Shown here piece after piece: positions 1 to 7,155 of a stretch of DNA of 64,000 bases. Position 1 is the stretch's first letter; each line of letters opens with the position of its first letter. Under the pieces are notes generated by a model that worked only from the letters and a program-made list of their open reading frames with translations, did not search any database and was not told the DNA's origin. This DNA is from Lentzea californiensis (GTDB lineage: Bacteria > Actinomycetota > Actinomycetes > Mycobacteriales > Pseudonocardiaceae), in the NCBI RefSeq assembly GCF_024648825.1, contig NZ_JANBBE010000002.1:620001-684000 (forward strand), given 5' to 3'. The position numbers and the translations under genes were made by a program.

Positions 1-1413
1 CTCGCGCAGTCTCGCGGGTGGACCGTCCTCGATGAGTGGGTCGACAACGATCTGAGCGCCCTGCGCGGGGGACCGCGGCCTGCGTACGAGGCGCTCATGA
101 AAGCGGCTTCGCGCGGCGAGATCACTCGCATCGTCGCCTATGGAATGGCGAGGCTGTGGCGCAATCGCAAGGAACGCGTGGACGCGATCGAGCAGTTGGC
201 AGCGGCCCGCGTGTCCATCTCGCTCGTGAAGGGTTCCGACATCGACCTCACGAGCGCTGCCGGCCGCATGGTCGCGGGCATCCTCGGCGAGGCCGACACG
301 TTGGAGTCGGAACTCAAAGGCGAACGCGTTGCCCGTGCCGCTCTGCAGCGCGCCGAGGAGGGCCGTGCGAACGGTGCCGTGGCATATGGGTGGCGGCGGA
401 TCTACGAGCAGGACAAGAACGGTCGTGTCTTGGGCTTCACCGACGAGGTGGACGAGGCGGAAGCGGCCATCGTGCGCGAGATCGTCGATCGTCTGCTCGC
501 ACGCGAGTCCTTGAACGTGATCACCGCGGACTTGAACGCCCGCCAGGTGCCCACGCCGTACGGCGGCGACCGATCGTGGGGCACCAGTTCAGTCCGGAAA
601 TTGGCGCTTCGGCTGTCCAACATCGCTCGCCGGAAGCGCGGGGGAGAGGACTTCGGGCCAGCAGCGTGGCCGCCGATCGTGGATCAGGACAAGCACGATC
701 AGGTCGTCGCTCTTCTCACCGATCCCTCGCGAGTGCAGACGCGTGGCGGTGCTCGACAGCACCTCCTGACGTTCGGAATCGGCTGTTGTGGCAAGTGCGG
801 TTCCGCTCTTCGAGTCTCCAACAGGTGGGTGAACCAGCGCCGCAAGGAGCTAGGGAAGACACCGCTCTACGTCTGTGATGCGGCGTCCTCGTGCGTCGGG
901 AGGCGTCAGGAGTGGGTGGACGACCTGGTGGAGCGCGTGGTCGTGCGACGGCTTCAGGAACCCGATGCCCGCGACCTGCTGACTCGGGACGACGTCGCCG
1001 CGCAAGCCGCGCGAGAACACGCTGCCGGCATCCGCGCACGGCTCCAGGCCGCGGCCGACGACTACGCGGACGACCTGCTTGATCGCGAGCAGTTCCACAG
1101 GATCAACGCGAAGCTCCGGCCAGCTCTGGAGGAGGCTGACCGAGAAGCCATTCGACTGGTTGTCGGTGTTCCCAGCGACATGATCACCGAGATGTTTGGG
1201 CCTCAAGCGCAGGAGCGTTGGAAGCAACTGACCGTGCTTCAGCGCCGGGCACTCCTCACGGCGATGGGTGTCACGGTCACGATCATGCCGTCCCGAGGTG
1301 GCCCAGGCTTCAAGCCCGAGTCGGTCAAGATCCAGTTCGAACGGGACGACGATCAAGCCACGCCCGAAGAGATTCGCAATCTGCCCACGGATTTCTTGGA
1401 AGCTCGTTCCTAA
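1..1413 (+). CDS. Large serine recombinase (site-specific integrase), 5' partial
   Basis: The reading frame is open from the first base, so the catalytic-serine end of the resolvase domain lies outside the window. Visible in order: the end of the resolvase fold (motif GWTVLDEWVDNDLSA), a Recombinase domain (about 115-235 residues after the window start, beginning YGWRRIYEQDKNGR), a zinc-ribbon-like segment with CCGKCGSAL and a later CDAASSC pair, then a charged helical stretch typical of the coiled coil of large serine integrases. Such enzymes integrate and excise phages and mobile elements at short att sites. It lies upstream of an excisionase and mobilisation genes on the same strand, which supports a role as integrase of a mobilisable element. 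The first internal ATG (position 97) would cut into the conserved domain, so it is not the real start. Confidence 0.9.
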   Translation, partial: LAQSRGWTVLDEWVDNDLSALRGGPRPAYEALMKAASRGEITRIVAYGMARLWRNRKERVDAIEQLAAARVSISLVKGSDIDLTSAAGRMVAGILGEADTLESELKGERVARAALQRAEEGRANGAVAYGWRRIYEQDKNGRVLGFTDEVDEAEAAIVREIVDRLLARESLNVITADLNARQVPTPYGGDRSWGTSSVRKLALRLSNIARRKRGGEDFGPAAWPPIVDQDKHDQVVALLTDPSRVQTRGGARQHLLTFGIGCCGKCGSALRVSNRWVNQRRKELGKTPLYVCDAASSCVGRRQEWVDDLVERVVVRRLQEPDARDLLTRDDVAAQAAREHAAGIRARLQAAADDYADDLLDREQFHRINAKLRPALEEADREAIRLVVGVPSDMITEMFGPQAQERWKQLTVLQRRALLTAMGVTVTIMPSRGGPGFKPESVKIQFERDDDQATPEEIRNLPTDFLEARS

Positions 1414-1431
1414 GCTGTCTACTGTGGTCAC

Positions 1432-2157
1432 ATGAGTACTCGGGGGAGCTCAGAGGCGCGGCGGGACGCAGTGGTGCGTCAGGTAACCGCGCCCGCCGCT
1501 CGCGCCGAGTGCTACTCCGCGCGTGAGATCCATCGACGAGTGCACCTCGTTCGCGAGCTGCGTAAGTCCCTTCCACCTGAAGAGATGCAGGCCATCGAGT
1601 CGGCATTGCCTCGCGGTCTGCTCGGTGGCTTCGAGGCCTTCGCCGACCGCATCGACGCGGCGAACACGAGGGTTGCCGCGAGTCATCCGAAGCGACTCAG
1701 GTTGCTCGCGAAGGTGATGGATCTTCCGTTCACGGTCCACCAAGAGCTGATGATCCTCAGCGAACACGACCCGTTCAAGCGGCCCGTCAGTCGCGACTTC
1801 GGCCGTGCGTATGGCCTCGGCGTGAAGCCTGCGGATCGACCAATGGTCGCGCTTGAGGTCGATGCGGCGATGCGACTCGTCCGGCTCTTGGTGTTGCTGT
1901 CCAGGGCTGCCGAACAGAAGTTTCCTGTGTCGGTCCTGCTGTGGCTGCTTGGCCTCCTCGCCGGTGAGTTCGTCGCGCCGCCGGCTACCGAGCCGTTGCA
2001 GAACGCGCCACCCGCGCGTCGAGCGCGTCCACCAGGTCGACTTGTCGTCGCCGGGCCGCGCGTTGCCCGTGCTCCAGGACGCCGCGTCCCTCGCAGCTCG
2101 TTGCAGCGAGGGCCGGGATGGGCTGTGCGCGTTCGGGGGAACGCTGTAGCCGCATAG
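1432..2157 (+). CDS. Hypothetical protein, 241 aa
   Basis: An ATG-started frame beginning 18 nt after the recombinase stop, same strand. The first 170 residues look like a helical soluble protein (KRLRLLAKVMDLPFTVHQEL and an MRLVRLLVLLSRAAEQKF stretch). The last 60 or so residues are rich in Arg, Pro and Ala and look like out-of-frame translation, so the gene may have lost its original end by frameshift near 1990. I do not recognise the family. Position between integrase and excisionase suggests an element accessory gene, possibly linked to integration control. Function unknown. Confidence 0.45.
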   Translation: MSTRGSSEARRDAVVRQVTAPAARAECYSAREIHRRVHLVRELRKSLPPEEMQAIESALPRGLLGGFEAFADRIDAANTRVAASHPKRLRLLAKVMDLPFTVHQELMILSEHDPFKRPVSRDFGRAYGLGVKPADRPMVALEVDAAMRLVRLLVLLSRAAEQKFPVSVLLWLLGLLAGEFVAPPATEPLQNAPPARRARPPGRLVVAGPRVARAPGRRVPRSSLQRGPGWAVRVRGNAVAA

Positions 2158-2194
2158 CGCGTCGCTGGCCTTCCTGTTCAGGAAGGGCCACACC

Positions 2195-2401
2195 GTGGCA
2201 GACAAGACTCCACCTGCTTACCTCCCTGTGTCGGAGGCGGCCGCACATCTGTCCGTCTCCGAGGTCACAATCCGCCGGGCGATCAGGGCCGGAAAGCTCC
2301 CGCACATCCGTCTTGGACGGCTCGTGCGAATCGCCGTCGACGACCTCGACGCGTTCGCGGCGGCACATCGGGTAGCGGGGGTGACCCGTGACCCGCAGTA
2401 G
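2195..2401 (+). CDS. Excisionase-type MerR/HTH_17 DNA-binding protein, 68 aa
   Basis: A short helix-turn-helix protein of the excisionase (HTH_17) type. It shows the classical pattern YLPVSEAAAHLSVSEVTIRRAIRAG, then KLPHIRLGRLVRI and DDLDAF. Proteins of this kind bind the att region and tilt an integrase toward excision, or act as small regulators on integrative plasmids. The length (68 aa) is usual for the family. It lies about 780 nt after the serine recombinase, and its last 14 nt overlap the start of a 54-residue gene, so the two are probably co-translated. Excisionase is the likely job because of the recombinase; a pure regulator is the alternative. Confidence 0.8.
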   Translation: MADKTPPAYLPVSEAAAHLSVSEVTIRRAIRAGKLPHIRLGRLVRIAVDDLDAFAAAHRVAGVTRDPQ

Positions 2402-2552
2402 AAGGACACGCGGAAAACCCGTCCGCCACATCGACGACTACGTCGAAGAGATCGTGCGCAGCGCGCCGCCGTTCAGCGCGCGGCAGCGGCTGAGGATTGC
2501 CGCGATCTTGTCGACCGGTGACGACTCAAGTCCGCGCGGCGGATGTCGTTGA
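2388..2552 (+). CDS. Small hypothetical protein, 54 aa, coupled to the excisionase
   Basis: A GTG-started frame overlapping the 3' end of the excisionase gene by 14 nt. The product is basic at the N-terminus (MTRSRRTRGKPVRHIDDY), then has EEIVRSAPPFSARQRLRIAAIL. The pattern of an acidic helix followed by APPFSARQRxRIAAIL resembles small proteins that I recall downstream of excisionases in actinomycete integrative elements, where the product is described only as hypothetical. The overlap and the protein-like sequence argue that it is translated. Function unknown. Confidence 0.55.
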   Translation: MTRSRRTRGKPVRHIDDYVEEIVRSAPPFSARQRLRIAAILSTGDDSSPRGGCR

Positions 2553-2568
2553 CCGGCTTGATTTTCGG

Positions 2569-2622
2569 GGTGCCGGTGCGCGTTGTGACACCGGCACCTC
2601 GCCACTCCCAGCAGGAGTGGCG
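2569..2622. repeat. Tandem inverted repeats, candidate oriT
   Basis: Two hairpins lie side by side just before mobC. The first has perfect 10-bp arms (GGTGCCGGTG, 2569-2578; CACCGGCACC, 2589-2598) and a 10-nt loop. The second has perfect 9-bp arms (CGCCACTCC, 2600-2608; GGAGTGGCG, 2614-2622) and a 5-nt loop. Inverted repeats next to mobC/relaxase genes are the usual layout of a transfer origin, so oriT is plausible. The first hairpin could instead be a terminator for the xis transcript, although no T-run follows it. Confidence 0.4.
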
Positions 2623-2701
2623 ACAGGAGCAAGGTAGACAAAAAGCAGCCTTTGGCCTCGCTGGCCGGCGGCCGCCAAGCTTGGCTCATCCGGGGGATGG
2701 C

Positions 2702-3148
2702 ATGGCGCGTAACGGAAGCATCGGGGGATACCGACCGCACGCTCTGCAGAAGCGTGACATCGCGAAGACAGCGCGCTTCAACGAGCCCGAGATGAGTGCA
2801 GTCGTTCAAGCAGCAGCGCGAGCACAGCTCCAAGTTGGTGCGTGGATCGCAAAGGCAGCCGTTGAAGCGGCACTCGCTGACAACAACCCGCGGCGAGTAG
2901 CCGCGAAGGAGATCGGGCAGCAGCTGATGCAGGTGCAGACGGAGCTTCAGCAGCTGCGTCGCGTGAGCGTCTTGCACGGCAACAACCTGAACCAGTTGGC
3001 GGCAGTAGCGAACACGACCGACGAGGTCGGCATCGCTTCGTCTCGCGTCATCGCGAACATCGAGCGGGTCGTGGCTCAACTGGATGAGCGCTTGGCCGCA
3101 GTCGATGCACTCCTGGCACGCATCGTCGACCGCTTCGAGTCGACGTGA
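2702..3148 (+). CDS. mobC: MobC-like relaxosome accessory protein, 148 aa
   Basis: A plasmid-mobilisation accessory protein of the MobC type. I take ATG 2702, preceded by a GGGGGA ribosome site, rather than upstream in-frame starts whose translation looks random. The N-terminal part (KTARFNEPEMSAVVQAAARA then GAWIAKAAVEAAL) matches the ribbon-helix-helix pattern of MobC proteins, which help the relaxase recognise and melt oriT. The middle is a coiled coil (QLMQVQTELQQLRRVS), followed by HGNNLNQLAAVAN, a motif conserved in this family. The C-terminal 55 residues recur almost unchanged in the shorter gene at 6871-7155. The relaxase gene expected to follow is present only as a broken start (see 3145-3163). 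Confidence 0.75.
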   Translation: MARNGSIGGYRPHALQKRDIAKTARFNEPEMSAVVQAAARAQLQVGAWIAKAAVEAALADNNPRRVAAKEIGQQLMQVQTELQQLRRVSVLHGNNLNQLAAVANTTDEVGIASSRVIANIERVVAQLDERLAAVDALLARIVDRFEST

Positions 3149-3163
3149 TCGGAAGGTAACGCG
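2975..3163 (+). repeat. Duplicated mobC-relaxase junction, copy 1 (copy 2 at 6982-7171)
   Basis: The end of mobC plus the first codons of the relaxase gene occur twice in direct orientation, here and at 6982-7171. The last 45 nt are the closest, with only a few differences. Copy 1 ends in a broken relaxase start and copy 2 runs into the intact gene. About 3.8 kb of unrelated genes separate the copies. Confidence 0.65.
3145..3163 (+). pseudogene. Broken start of a relaxase gene
   Basis: The bases right after mobC (GTGATCGGAAGGTAACGCG) match the overlap and first codons of the intact relaxase gene at 7152 (ATGATCAGAAAGGTGACGCG). One A is missing, the frame shifts, and a TAA follows after four codons. 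Similarity ends at about 3163. This marks the end of a duplicated mobC-relaxase junction whose relaxase has been lost. Confidence 0.6.
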
Positions 3164-3173
3164 TCCTCTTTCG

Positions 3174-3217
3174 AAGTCGTGGTTGGGCAGGCAATTTCAT
3201 TTGTCTAACCACGACTT
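3174..3217. repeat. 11-bp inverted repeat at the edge of the inserted segment
   Basis: Perfect arms AAGTCGTGGTT (3174-3184) and AACCACGACTT (3207-3217) flank 22 nt. It starts 11 nt after similarity to the relaxase start ends, so it could be a terminator for mobC or a trace of the insertion that separated mobC from the relaxase. The loop is long for a terminator and no T-run follows. Confidence 0.45.
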
Positions 3218-3343
3218 GTACGACTGTTAGTCGATGTAGCACTGCGGAGGAACCTGAAGCCGTTGATGAGTGGATCGTGGTCACAAGCGGCAGAGCAGAA
3301 CGATGCTCTCCGCAGGCATGGTTAATCCCTATGGGTCTGTCAA

Positions 3344-3700
3344 CTACACGGTATTTGTGCTTCGGGTCGAAGCACCCAGTTTCTTGAAGTACGCTCGGCG
3401 GAGTTCGTCAAACCGATCTTCCTGTCGAAGATCAGGTTTACCGTTGATCTCGACTACAGCCTGGACAGCGAGACGGAACCTCTGTCCCAGTACATCATCG
3501 ACATCAACGTTGCTGAGGTACTCGTTCCCTCCGGCGATGGCATCACCCTCGCCGGTCTCGACGTACCAACCTGACTCGGCGCGGCGCGGCTCATTGACAA
3601 GTCGTGTCGCGAACGTAGCCAGTCGTCGCAGCGCACGCGCCAGGAGGGTTCCGTCGGCCATGCCTGGATGCTGGGCCAGCGCTGTACTCATGTCAACCAC
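3344..3700 (-). CDS. Hypothetical protein, 118 aa, second gene of a membrane-protein pair
   Basis: A GTG start directly follows the stop codon of the larger upstream gene with no gap, so the two are translationally coupled. The product is a small soluble protein with a helical N-terminus (GTLLARALRRLATFATRLV) and a stretch with paired acidic residues (NVDVDDVLGQRFRLAVQAVVEINGK would be the core, beta-rich). No family recognised. ATG 3691 is an alternative start. Together with the six-pass neighbour it forms a compact two-gene cassette inside the mobilisation region, the usual position of cargo such as defence or toxin genes, but no function can be read from the sequence. Confidence 0.6.
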   Translation of the reverse strand: MVDMSTALAQHPGMADGTLLARALRRLATFATRLVNEPRRAESGWYVETGEGDAIAGGNEYLSNVDVDDVLGQRFRLAVQAVVEINGKPDLRQEDRFDELRRAYFKKLGASTRSTNTV

Positions 3701-5404
3701 CTAGTGTTCACTCGGTCCGGTATGAGGGTCGTCTGGCCGATGCGCCAGCCAGTAGAACGAAGCCGTTCTGGTGAGCCACACGTACCCTGCGTACAGGGCG
3801 TTCAACAGCGCAACGAGCACAAGCACCTGCCACCAACGGTCGCGCACGGCGAGTAGAACGAGGCTTGACGGAGCCTTGAGCTTCTCTGCCCTCTGTGCCA
3901 TGAAGAGACCGCTTGCTCCCAGAGACAAAATGATCGTCAGTACCGCCGATGACTTCGACGACACAGTTCCGCCTAACAATGAGTTGGTGCGAGACTCAAA
4001 TCCAACAAGCGCTCCAGCGAGCGCGGGGAAAGCCAAAACGATGGCAGGGAAGTCGGTAGAAAAATTTGAGGCGGTCGGTAATATTAAGCCTGCCAAATAG
4101 ATAAGAACAAAACTCGCGCTTGCCGCCAGGGTTGCTGCCCCCATGGTTCCGGGTGGAACTTCGAAGAACCTGACATTCAATCGTAGCTTATTTGCGAGTC
4201 GCTCAGGTATTGATCTCATGTAGAGGTGTAAGTAGCGCTGGCCTCGACGCCGCTGGAATCTGCCGTATGGCTGAGTAAGCTGCTCATCCAGCGACTGAAC
4301 TTCAAAGATTCCGTCGGTGTCAGGCATGTCCTGCCATCCGACATACATGCCCTCTGGTCCCATGACGAACAAATGATAACTTTGGGCCGTTGAAGCATTG
4401 CTCACGCTAAGTCCCAGGGATACTGGTCGCGCACCCATCAAGGTGCCGAGGAAATCCCGCACAAGTCGAAGTGGAGACCTCCACGTTGCTAGGCGTAAAT
4501 TCGGAATGAGGAAGCGTTCGTAGGAAACCAGTTTTCGTTGCTGATCGGTTATATCAACTGATGGAACGATGACAACAATAACGTAGTTGTCCGCAAGCTT
4601 GCGGACAAGGCTGGCGGCGAGCCTCAACGAATCTCCTCCCTTTGGTGCTAGCGAGAGGATCTCCTCGGCGCAATCGTTTACTCGCCTGACGTCTTCCTCA
4701 GTTGCGTTTCGGACACGTCCCCTGCGTAAAACAATCTTTAGTGCTTGATCGGCCAGTTTGGTCAACTGGTCAACCTCTGACTCCGTTAATCCTTCAGCGG
4801 GAACCAGTAGTGCATCCAAGACGATCGAGGTTAGTAATAGACAATCTCGATGTGTAAGGGTAACGACTGATTCGCCATCCACTGTAATCGTCAGGTCGTC
4901 CTGCAGCTCGCCTTTTACGGGGGTAAGTACAGGGAAGAGGAGATCTCCCTTATGGTCCGCCGGCATCTCCAGATTGATCAAAACGCGCTGTCGTAGCGTG
5001 CGTCGTAGCGGCTGAATTTCCTCGATTAGTCTTCCGCGCAGCTCGCCAGGTTGTAGAATGGCCTTTACGTATTGTTGAATTTGTTCCGGATTGAACTGCT
5101 TTGAAAACTCGACTGACTCTGCCCTGACGGTAGAAACGTCTACCGATGCGCCGACATCAGGCCTGGTAAGGCCTCGGCGGGTCGGAATATACGAGGCAAC
5201 GTAGACGTGGGCCGCTGTGAATATCGCCAGGAGCAGTCCAGCCAGGAGGGTTACGATAAATGACGATCCACCAAATAGCCCGCTTAAGCCGCATACGACG
5301 ATTGCTGTCGATAGCAACATCAGGATTGAAAGCGTGAGGCGAATGGCGCTGTACAGGCCCCGCTTCTTCTTCTGCTGGCTTGGTTGCCCTGGCATTCTCG
5401 TCAC
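3701..5404 (-). CDS. Hypothetical six-pass membrane protein with large soluble middle domain, 567 aa
   Basis: The N-terminus is basic (QQKKKRGLYSAIR) and is followed by two membrane segments (about residues 18-40 and 46-72). A soluble region of about 340 residues comes next, and four more membrane segments follow (about 425-443, 453-470, 482-500 and 523-545). The middle contains beta-rich stretches such as LLFPVLTPVKGELQDDLTIT and a helical HRDCLLLTSIVLDALL. I find no Walker, protease or nuclease motif. The gene is visibly richer in A and T than its neighbours, pointing to a different origin. It is the first gene of a two-gene operon with the 118-residue protein. It could be a sensor or pore component of a defence cassette, but that is a guess from position and topology. 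Confidence 0.7.
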   Translation of the reverse strand: MTRMPGQPSQQKKKRGLYSAIRLTLSILMLLSTAIVVCGLSGLFGGSSFIVTLLAGLLLAIFTAAHVYVASYIPTRRGLTRPDVGASVDVSTVRAESVEFSKQFNPEQIQQYVKAILQPGELRGRLIEEIQPLRRTLRQRVLINLEMPADHKGDLLFPVLTPVKGELQDDLTITVDGESVVTLTHRDCLLLTSIVLDALLVPAEGLTESEVDQLTKLADQALKIVLRRGRVRNATEEDVRRVNDCAEEILSLAPKGGDSLRLAASLVRKLADNYVIVVIVPSVDITDQQRKLVSYERFLIPNLRLATWRSPLRLVRDFLGTLMGARPVSLGLSVSNASTAQSYHLFVMGPEGMYVGWQDMPDTDGIFEVQSLDEQLTQPYGRFQRRRGQRYLHLYMRSIPERLANKLRLNVRFFEVPPGTMGAATLAASASFVLIYLAGLILPTASNFSTDFPAIVLAFPALAGALVGFESRTNSLLGGTVSSKSSAVLTIILSLGASGLFMAQRAEKLKAPSSLVLLAVRDRWWQVLVLVALLNALYAGYVWLTRTASFYWLAHRPDDPHTGPSEH

Positions 5405-5649
5405 CTCAATCGCGTCGCAAGTCGTGCATCGAACGTTGGTGACGGACTGTTAGCGTCAGTGCCGAACGTTACACGTTTGGAGCAGTCCATAGATGATGCG
5501 TATGCCATGTTCAAGATCGCCATTTCATGCGGGCGTTGAGCAACGAACCGAATAGGCCGCACGACGGAGGGCATGCGCGTAGTTGCCTGCGCGAGTCGAG
5601 TCCCACAGGCCACGGGTGTGGACCAGGCTGGACATGCAACGATGCCTCG

Positions 5650-6537
5650 GTGGCTGTGAACGAGAACGTTGGCGTTGAAGCGCGGCTGGCTGCTGTGGAG
5701 ACCTGGCTCGTTGCGCAGAAGCGAGTCTTTGCTGCCAGTGACCTGGACTGGGACATTGCCTGGTCGGACCTTCGCCTGATCGCGGTCAACTACGTCCTTC
5801 GCCGACAGCTCGAAGCCCTCGATGCCACCGTGGTGCTAGCCAAAACTGGGCTCGGTCATTTGGCTGTCGGGTTCGTTCGACCAGCACTCGATGAGTTGCT
5901 TTGGCTGCTCTGGGTCAACCACCTACCGCTGCAAGAAGCCCAGGACCTCCTCATGACTATGGGCCGCTCCGACGGCCTCCGGTCCCTGCAGGCACAGCGT
6001 GCGCACCTGGGCGACGATGTTATGCGGGAGCTTTGGTATCCAGCGGCGTTCCTAGACGCCCAGGAGGAGCAACAGGCTCCTGTGACGGAGGAGCTGACGA
6101 GGCTTCGTCAGCAGTTTCGGTGGTCAGGAAGGCCGCTTCCAAACGCCAGATGGGTTGCGGAGCAGAGCGGTCACAAGGACCTGTACGAGTACCTGCATGC
6201 TGCCGCGAGCCGTGCCCTGCACTTCTCCATGGGCGAAGTCATGCGCAACGGCTGGAGTGCACCTGGGGGAAGGTTGGTCACCATCAGACCGGAGTTCCGT
6301 GAGTACCGAACCGCCTTCGTGCTCGACCAGCTACCCGTGCTCTTCCTGAAAACCACGCTTGCCTGCGGGGACTTCCTTGAGGACGCGGGTATTTCCCAGA
6401 AATCTGACGAGAGCCTGCAGAGGGACGTTTCCTTTGCGGTCGAGGCTCTCGGCAAGTTCGGGCGTGTGCCACTTGTCCATGCCCATGAGTGGAATCTAAC
6501 GCCGGACGGACCACTCCCGCTGCGGCGTTCACCCTGA
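5650..6537 (+). CDS. Hypothetical protein, about 295 aa, helical
   Basis: The frame is open from 5527, but the first 40 residues look non-coding, and GTG 5650 (or 5656) is the better start. The product is strongly helical (NYVLRRQLEALDATVVLAKT, then RPALDELLWLLWVNHL). Near residue 195 it has HKDLYEYLHAAASRALHF, followed by MGEVMRNGW. This pattern of a helical bundle with conserved His, Tyr and Arg recalls HEPN-like or DUF5677-type proteins, but I cannot assign it firmly. It is divergent from the membrane-protein operon and lies between the two mobC copies. Function unknown. Confidence 0.6.
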   Translation: MAVNENVGVEARLAAVETWLVAQKRVFAASDLDWDIAWSDLRLIAVNYVLRRQLEALDATVVLAKTGLGHLAVGFVRPALDELLWLLWVNHLPLQEAQDLLMTMGRSDGLRSLQAQRAHLGDDVMRELWYPAAFLDAQEEQQAPVTEELTRLRQQFRWSGRPLPNARWVAEQSGHKDLYEYLHAAASRALHFSMGEVMRNGWSAPGGRLVTIRPEFREYRTAFVLDQLPVLFLKTTLACGDFLEDAGISQKSDESLQRDVSFAVEALGKFGRVPLVHAHEWNLTPDGPLPLRRSP

Positions 6538-6870
6538 ACATCCAGACAGGTGAGATCGAGGGCTGAACTGCCTTGTTACGCAACTGATCGAGGGCTGCTG
6601 TTTCGTCTATACCCTGGCGTGCCAGGCAGTTCGATCTCTTCGATGCTCGCTTCATGAGAGTGGTTCACGTCAGACTTGATGCGAGCCGCGGTGTAGTGAC
6701 CAACGCGCCTAGTGTCCCACCGTGATCGCTTGATCGTCCATGAACTCACGTCGGCAAAGCAGTCTTTCGGCCTTCGGCTCGAAGGCACACGCAGTGTAGA
6801 GTTGTTGACATCCCCCTTTGGCGCTGGAAGCGCCACGCCCATTAGGTTGAACTGACCCTGGGGGAACAGC
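6538..6870. other. Intergenic stretch before the second mobC copy
   Basis: No convincing gene on either strand. The stretch contains a TTGACA-like hexamer (6805-6810). A perfect 7-bp hairpin TGGCGCT-gga-AGCGCCA (6819-6835) is followed by a GGGGGA ribosome site before ATG 6871. The 50 nt before ATG resemble those before mobC at 2702 (shared CCTTTGGC and GGGGGA elements), so this is the second copy of the mobC upstream region. Confidence 0.5.
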
Positions 6871-7155
6871 ATGGAACGCGAGTTAAGGGTGTATCGGCAT
6901 GGGTCACGAGCATCCCACGAACGGATCATCCTCAAAGTAGCTCGCTTCAATGGTCTCGAGGTGGGCGAAGAGACCATGCCACACGGTAATAACCTCGACC
7001 CGTTGGCGGCAGCGGCGATGACACCCGGCGCGGTTGGCCTGGCCGCGCCGGGTGTCATCGGGAATGTCGACCAAGTCGTGACTGAGGTGCGTGAGCTTCT
7101 GTCCGATGTGGACGCGGTTCTGGCTCGCATCGTCGATCGCTTCGAGTCGACATGA
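6871..7155 (+). CDS. Internally deleted second mobC copy, 94 aa
   Basis: Its C-terminal 55 residues (from HGNNLDPLAAAAM to AVLARIVDRFEST) are nearly the same as the end of the MobC protein at 2702-3148. Its first 30 residues still show the related VARFNGLEV. Between them the ribbon-helix-helix-to-coiled-coil part of about 50 residues is missing. The gene keeps a GGGGGA ribosome site, and its stop overlaps the relaxase start (ATGA). It probably lost its DNA-binding function, but may still matter by coupling translation to the relaxase gene. The intact MobC would then have to act in trans. Confidence 0.6.
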   Translation: MERELRVYRHGSRASHERIILKVARFNGLEVGEETMPHGNNLDPLAAAAMTPGAVGLAAPGVIGNVDQVVTEVRELLSDVDAVLARIVDRFEST

